From positions 1 through 8,736 of the forward strand of contig CALMQK010000212.1 in NCBI GenBank assembly GCA_937872085.1: DNA of 8,736 nt, in the 5' to 3' direction. Positions 5,396 to 8,736 of the stretch are shown here, one piece after another (position 1 is the first letter of the stretch; each line of letters begins with the position of its first letter). This DNA comes from an uncultured euryarchaeote (GTDB lineage: Archaea > Thermoplasmatota > Thermoplasmata > UBA10834). The position numbers were made by a program, and so were the translations under genes. The notes beneath the pieces are model-generated. The model was not told the DNA's origin. It was given only the letters and a program-made list of their open reading frames with translations, and made no database searches.

Positions 5396-5728
5396 ATGAG
5401 GGGTTCTGGGATCGCAAGAGAGAAGAGGACCGTCTCAGCCATGGTCAGGATGTACTGCAGGGACATCCATGGCAGAAGGGATCTCTGCGAGGATTGCAGC
5501 TCCCTTCTAAGTTATTCCGAGAGAAAACTCGATGCGTGCCCCTTCAAGGACACGAAGCCCACTTGCGCGAGATGCACGGTCCATTGTTACGAAGCCTCGA
5601 TGCGGGCAAAGATGAGGTCGGTGATGAGGTACTCCGGACCCAGGATGTTCATCAGGCATCCCGTCCTGGCTATTGCACACGTCTCGGACCGAAGGACGAG
5701 GTCGCCTCGGAAGGTTCGGGGGACCTGA
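5396..5728 (+). CDS. YgbA-like 'nitrous oxide-stimulated promoter' family protein
   Basis: Encodes 110 residues with a strong likeness to the bacterial YgbA family (Pfam 'nitrous oxide-stimulated promoter'). In Escherichia coli, ygbA belongs to the NsrR regulon and responds to nitric oxide. The family pattern is REKRTVSAMVRMYCRDIHG, then LCEDCSSLLSYSERKLDACP, then KPTCARCTVHCYEASMRAKM, then VMRYSGPRMFIRHPVLAI. Seven cysteines stand out: 21, 31, 34, 48, 57, 60 and 64. Such a set could hold zinc or an iron-sulfur centre, but no biochemical role is established to my knowledge. The ATG at 5396 has GGTGA ten bases upstream (5381-5385). The gene follows rps27ae by 63 bases with no visible TATA box, so it may be read through from the ribosomal operon. 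Its last 59 bases overlap the oppF-like gene on the other strand. The conserved core ends just before that overlap becomes dominant. Confidence 0.85.
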   Translation: MRGSGIAREKRTVSAMVRMYCRDIHGRRDLCEDCSSLLSYSERKLDACPFKDTKPTCARCTVHCYEASMRAKMRSVMRYSGPRMFIRHPVLAIAHVSDRRTRSPRKVRGT

Positions 5729-7046
5729 TTTCTGTCGGCCGGTCGGGTACCTTTTGCAGGTGGCATGCCACAAGGTGGCCGTTCCCCACATCTACGAGAG
5801 GCGGCTCGTCATTCTTGCACCCTTCTTTGGTGTAGGGACATCTGGGGTGGAACCTGCAGCCCTTGGGCGGGTTGATCGGGCTTGGGACCTCTCCTTCAAT
5901 CCCCTTCCTGTGCTTCCTCAGCTTGGGGTCAGGCATAGGGATGGATGCGATGAGCGCTTGCGTGTATGGATGCAAGGCGTTGCTGAGGAACTCGTCGGCG
6001 GGGGCGAGCTCGATGATCTTCCCGAGGTACATCACTGCTATCCTGTCGCTCATGTGCTCGACCACTGAAAGGTCGTGAGAAATGAAGAGATAGGTCAGCC
6101 CGAATCTCCTCTGGAGCATCTTCAAGAGGTTCAAGGCCTGCGCCTGGACCGACACATCGAGGGCTGAGGTCGGTTCATCAAGTACGATGAAGTCAGGCTC
6201 AAGTGCGAGCGCGCGGGCAAGGGCTATCCTCTGCTTCTGTCCCCCGCTGAACTCGTGCGGCAGCCGCGTCAGGTGACTCTCTGACAGTCCCACCTGCTCT
6301 ATGATCTGGTGTATCTTCTCCCGTTCCACCGTCGCTCTGTCACCCTTCATTGACTTCGGCGGGCCGTGTATCTTGAACCCTTCACCGACGATCTTCTCGA
6401 CCGTGAATCTTGGATCCAGACTGGAGTATGGGTCCTGGAAGACGATCTGCATCCGGGCCCTCAGGGCCTTTAGCCTCGTCTTGTCCTTGTAGTTGATGCA
6501 GTACTTCTTCGCGACTTCCAGGATCGCTGATTCGATGACTTTCCTGATGTCATCCTCGTGCTTAACCAGGTCATCCATTCCGGCAAGTCTGGATGCCGAT
6601 TCTCGGATCCTGTCGGCGTCCGTGCATAGGTGCTTCTTCTTGTCAACCGCGATGTCGCACTCGTTGGAGTTGAATAGTGTACTGAGCGCATCCGCCACGC
6701 GCAACGCATCGGAGGAGGTCATCTTACCCGGCTTGATGCTGTCCCGCACGCTCACGAGTACTTTGAAGTTGTCCACCACGCTCTTCGGAGTCTCGAAGAA
6801 CGTGTACCCTCCCGTGGGTGGGATGAGCATAAGCAGAGCCCTCCCGACCGTGGTCTTTCCGCACCCGGACTCTCCCACCAGACCGAGCGTCTCACCTTTC
6901 ATGATCGAGAGGTCTATGCCATCCATGGCGTGAACGTTGGCGACGACCTTCGAGAACACACCTTTCTTGACCGGGAAGAGTTTCTCCAGCCGGACGATCT
7001 CAACGAGGGGTGGTCCATTGGACCCCTGGGTCGCATCAGCGGTCAT
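5670..7046 (-). CDS. oppF: Oligo/dipeptide ABC transporter ATP-binding protein, OppF/DppF type, with insertion
   Basis: Encodes 458 residues from ATG 7044-7046, preceded at 7 bases by GGGAGATGAG (7063-7054). It is one of two ATPases powering an Opp/Dpp importer. Motifs in order: Walker A GESGCGKTT (58-66), Q-loop Gln204 in MQIVFQDPYSSLDPR, signature SGGQKQR (267-273), Walker B FIVLDEP (Asp290, Glu291) and switch His324. The oligo_HPY tail (about 345-430) carries LHPYTQAL and Cys397, 403, 410 and 428; similar cysteines bind a [4Fe-4S] cluster in some DppD-type proteins. The oddity is about 100 extra residues between Walker A and the Q-loop (roughly 84-192), where most family members have about 30. 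The insert is charged, looks helical, and contains Cys130, 141 and 183. The first 11 bases overlap the oppD end. The C-terminus past residue 430 is non-conserved and overlaps the YgbA-like gene. Confidence 0.92.
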   Translation of the reverse strand: MTADATQGSNGPPLVEIVRLEKLFPVKKGVFSKVVANVHAMDGIDLSIMKGETLGLVGESGCGKTTVGRALLMLIPPTGGYTFFETPKSVVDNFKVLVSVRDSIKPGKMTSSDALRVADALSTLFNSNECDIAVDKKKHLCTDADRIRESASRLAGMDDLVKHEDDIRKVIESAILEVAKKYCINYKDKTRLKALRARMQIVFQDPYSSLDPRFTVEKIVGEGFKIHGPPKSMKGDRATVEREKIHQIIEQVGLSESHLTRLPHEFSGGQKQRIALARALALEPDFIVLDEPTSALDVSVQAQALNLLKMLQRRFGLTYLFISHDLSVVEHMSDRIAVMYLGKIIELAPADEFLSNALHPYTQALIASIPMPDPKLRKHRKGIEGEVPSPINPPKGCRFHPRCPYTKEGCKNDEPPLVDVGNGHLVACHLQKVPDRPTEIRSPEPSEATSSFGPRRVQ

Positions 7047-8040
7047 TCGGCTTCTCATCTCCCGCAGGGTACAGATGACAGGATACGAAGTGCCCTGGCG
7101 ACACCTCGACCCTGGTCGGCTTCTTTGACATGCAAAGGTCGGTTGCCCTGTCACACCTATCGACGAACGCACAGCCTGGGAACGGTATCATCAGGTTCGG
7201 AACGGTGCCCCTTATGACCGACAGCTCCTCCCTCCTCTCCCCAAGTTTCGGGAAGGCGTTTAGCAGGCCCATCGTATAGGGGTGCAGGGGCCGGGCGAAG
7301 AGCTCGAAGGTTTCTGCGTCCTCGACGATCCTCCCCGCGTACATTATGCAGACCCTGTCGCATGTCTCTGCGACGACCCCGAGATTGTGCGTTATCAGCA
7401 TCATCGAGCCACCTGTCTTGCGGGCCAGGTCCTTCAGCAGGTTCAGGATCTGGGCCTGTATCGTGACATCCAGTGCGGTCGTCGGCTCGTCTGCTATCAG
7501 GAGAGCTGGAGAACATGAAAGCGCCAGGGCAATCATCACTCTCTGCTTCATGCCACCGCTCAGCTCGTGCGGGTACTGTTTTATGACGTTCTCAGGAGCC
7601 GCGATCCTGACTAACCTGAGTGCGTCGAGCACCTTCTTTCTCAGCGCCTCCTTGTCGTAGATGCCCTGATGGAGGCTGATGACCTCTCCCAGTTGTTTCC
7701 CGATGGAGAACACGGGGTCGAGCGACGTGGATGGATCCTGGAATATCATCGATATCAGACGGCCCCTGATGCCTCTCATCTCCTCTGGGGTAAGCTTGGT
7801 GAGCTCGAAGCCCTTGAATTTGATGGAGCCCGCAGTGATTTTCCCGGGGTTTGGGACGAGTCTCAGTATCGAAAACGCGGTCATGCTTTTTCCGCACCCA
7901 GTCTCGCCGACAATCCCGAGGGACTCGTTTTCGTAAATGGTGAGGTCAATTCCGTCGAGGGCTGTTACGGTCCCCTCGCGCAGAATGAACTGCGTCCGCA
8001 GGCCTTTGATCTCTAGGATTGGTTTCCTTATGGACGTCAC
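7036..8040 (-). CDS. oppD: Oligo/dipeptide ABC transporter ATP-binding protein, OppD/DppD type
   Basis: Encodes 334 residues, the usual OppD/DppD length. Motifs in order: Walker A GETGCGKS (45-52), Q-loop Gln101 in MIFQDPSTSLDPVF, signature LSGGMKQR (160-167), Walker B LLIADEP (Asp184, Glu185) and switch His218 in ITHNLGVV. The oligo_HPY region carries LHPYTMGLLNAFP (252-264), and a four-cysteine set lies at 290, 296, 303 and 321, spaced much as in DppD proteins known to hold a [4Fe-4S] cluster. GTG (8040-8038) is the start, overlapping the permease stop in GTGA (8037-8040). The conserved ILEIKGL begins at residue 8, and no better start is visible. It should form the nucleotide-binding heterodimer with the downstream OppF. 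The substrate cannot be told, because no solute-binding protein is in view; peptides are likeliest, nickel or sugars possible. Confidence 0.95.
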   Translation of the reverse strand: MTSIRKPILEIKGLRTQFILREGTVTALDGIDLTIYENESLGIVGETGCGKSMTAFSILRLVPNPGKITAGSIKFKGFELTKLTPEEMRGIRGRLISMIFQDPSTSLDPVFSIGKQLGEVISLHQGIYDKEALRKKVLDALRLVRIAAPENVIKQYPHELSGGMKQRVMIALALSCSPALLIADEPTTALDVTIQAQILNLLKDLARKTGGSMMLITHNLGVVAETCDRVCIMYAGRIVEDAETFELFARPLHPYTMGLLNAFPKLGERREELSVIRGTVPNLMIPFPGCAFVDRCDRATDLCMSKKPTRVEVSPGHFVSCHLYPAGDEKPNDR

Positions 8041-8736
8041 CGCCTCAACCCCTTCATGCGTGGGTCAAGCACGTCCCGCAGACCATCTCCGAGGAGGTTG
8101 AAGCCGAGGACAGTAATGAGCAGCACGATTCCGGGGAAGGTCGCAATCCACCACGCCTCCCCGATGAAAGGCATGCCTAGGTTCAACATGTTGCCCCAGC
8201 TAGGGGTGCTAGGCGGAGTTCCGACCCCAAGGAAGCTCAGGCTGCTTTCGATGGTGATCGCATCGGCGACACCTATGGACGCCCACACTGTGAGTGGCGC
8301 TGTGCAGTTCGGCAGAATGTGGGTGAACATGATCCTTCCGTTCCCCGCGCCCAACGCCCTGCTCGCCTCGACGAACTGCCGCTCCCTGATGCTCAGTGCC
8401 TGGCCACGCATGAGCCTGCCGAACCCGGCCCAGTATGATATCGAGATGGCAAGTATCACGTTGCCAAGGCTCTGGCCGAGCGCTGCAGCGAACGCCAGCG
8501 CCAGGAGGAACGCGGGAAAGGTCCAGAAGAGGTCGATGGTACCCGCTATGATGTAGTCAACAGCTCCTCCGAAGTACCCCGCGGTCAATCCGAGCACGAC
8601 GCCAAGCAAGAGCGAGAAGAAGATCGCCAACGAGGCGACCATGAGTGACACTCGTGTGCCCCAGATGACCCGGCTGAAGACATCTTGTCCTATGTTGTCA
8701 GTGCCGAACCAATGATGCGATGATGGTGGCAATAGC
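8037..8736 (-). CDS. oppC: Oligo/dipeptide ABC transporter permease, OppC/DppC type (N-terminus outside window)
   Basis: The frame is open to the window edge at 8736. The visible 232 residues start inside the family's conserved LLPPSSHHWFGTDNIGQDVFSR, so the start and first membrane helix lie beyond the window. A TTG at 8732 is internal, not the start. Several hydrophobic helices follow, including SLMVASLAIFFSLLLGVVLGL and the stretch around DLFWTFPAFLLALAFAAALG. The EAA coupling loop EASRALGAGNGRIMFTHILPN (about residues 123-143 of the visible part) docks on the ATPases. The segment SSLSFLGVGTPPSTPSWGNML is a DppC/OppC hallmark. It forms the transmembrane pore with an OppB-type partner that should lie just upstream, outside the window. 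The stop overlaps the oppD start by four bases. Confidence 0.94.
   Translation of the reverse strand, partial: LLPPSSHHWFGTDNIGQDVFSRVIWGTRVSLMVASLAIFFSLLLGVVLGLTAGYFGGAVDYIIAGTIDLFWTFPAFLLALAFAAALGQSLGNVILAISISYWAGFGRLMRGQALSIRERQFVEASRALGAGNGRIMFTHILPNCTAPLTVWASIGVADAITIESSLSFLGVGTPPSTPSWGNMLNLGMPFIGEAWWIATFPGIVLLITVLGFNLLGDGLRDVLDPRMKGLRR

Noticed and set aside
5386..5835. Overlapping 149-codon frame on the + strand at the YgbA-like locus
   Set aside because: The frame used by the YgbA-like protein has clear family motifs. This one has none and runs into the oppF 3' end.
7046..7172. Longer OppF starting at 7172
   Set aside because: The 42 extra residues would lie entirely inside oppD coding sequence and are not family-like, while ATG 7046 has a good ribosome binding site and leads straight into the conserved N-terminus.
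1..8736. Search for tRNA, rRNA, CRISPR arrays, insertion sequences and toxin-antitoxin or defence genes
   Set aside because: Nothing with cloverleaf arms, regularly spaced repeats, transposase motifs or known defence domains was found. The only tandem array is the coding repeat in rps24e.

Overview
The window is a stretch of an archaeal chromosome, moderately GC-rich and densely coded. The archaeal assignment rests on a run of archaea-type information genes: RNA polymerase subunit Rpo7, Spt4/RpoE'', a GTP-dependent dephospho-CoA kinase, and ribosomal proteins S24e and S27ae. Promoters also look archaeal (TATA boxes about 40-60 bases before starts), and several ribosome binding sites are GGTGA/GAGGTG-like. 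A euryarchaeal or Thermoplasmatota-type host seems likeliest, but that is an inference from gene content and order, not a measured placement.

Layout on the + strand. Positions 1-397 hold the C-terminal end of a DUF2156 (GNAT-fold) protein. Positions 473-938 hold two tandem stand-alone Lrp/AsnC effector-binding (RAM) domain proteins of 77 and 73 residues, neither with a DNA-binding domain. A 203-base gap (939-1141) follows. It contains a cluster of nested and mutually exclusive inverted repeats and then a TATA box. Positions 1142-3316 encode a membrane-bound proton-pumping pyrophosphatase with the lysine signature of the K+-independent class. A strong TATA box at about 3340 then starts a tight operon: rpo7, spt4, dephospho-CoA kinase, rps24e (with an unusual AEKP-repeat tail) and rps27ae. 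A short cysteine-rich protein of the YgbA / 'nitrous oxide-stimulated promoter' family follows after 63 bases.

Layout on the - strand. Positions 8736-5670 carry an oligopeptide/dipeptide-type ABC importer, transcribed right to left: permease OppC/DppC (cut by the window edge), then ATPases OppD/DppD and OppF/DppF, joined by overlapping stop and start codons. The OppF-like ATPase carries an extra segment of about 100 residues between Walker A and the Q-loop. Its 3' end overlaps the 3' end of the YgbA-like gene by 59 bases in convergent orientation.

Taken together this is mostly housekeeping: transcription and translation, coenzyme A synthesis, PPi-driven ion pumping and peptide import. I see no defence system, mobile element, CRISPR array, tRNA or rRNA. 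The points most worth a second look are the OppF insertion, the YgbA-like gene attached to a ribosomal operon, the structured region at 963-1059, the paired RAM-domain proteins, and the S24e tail.
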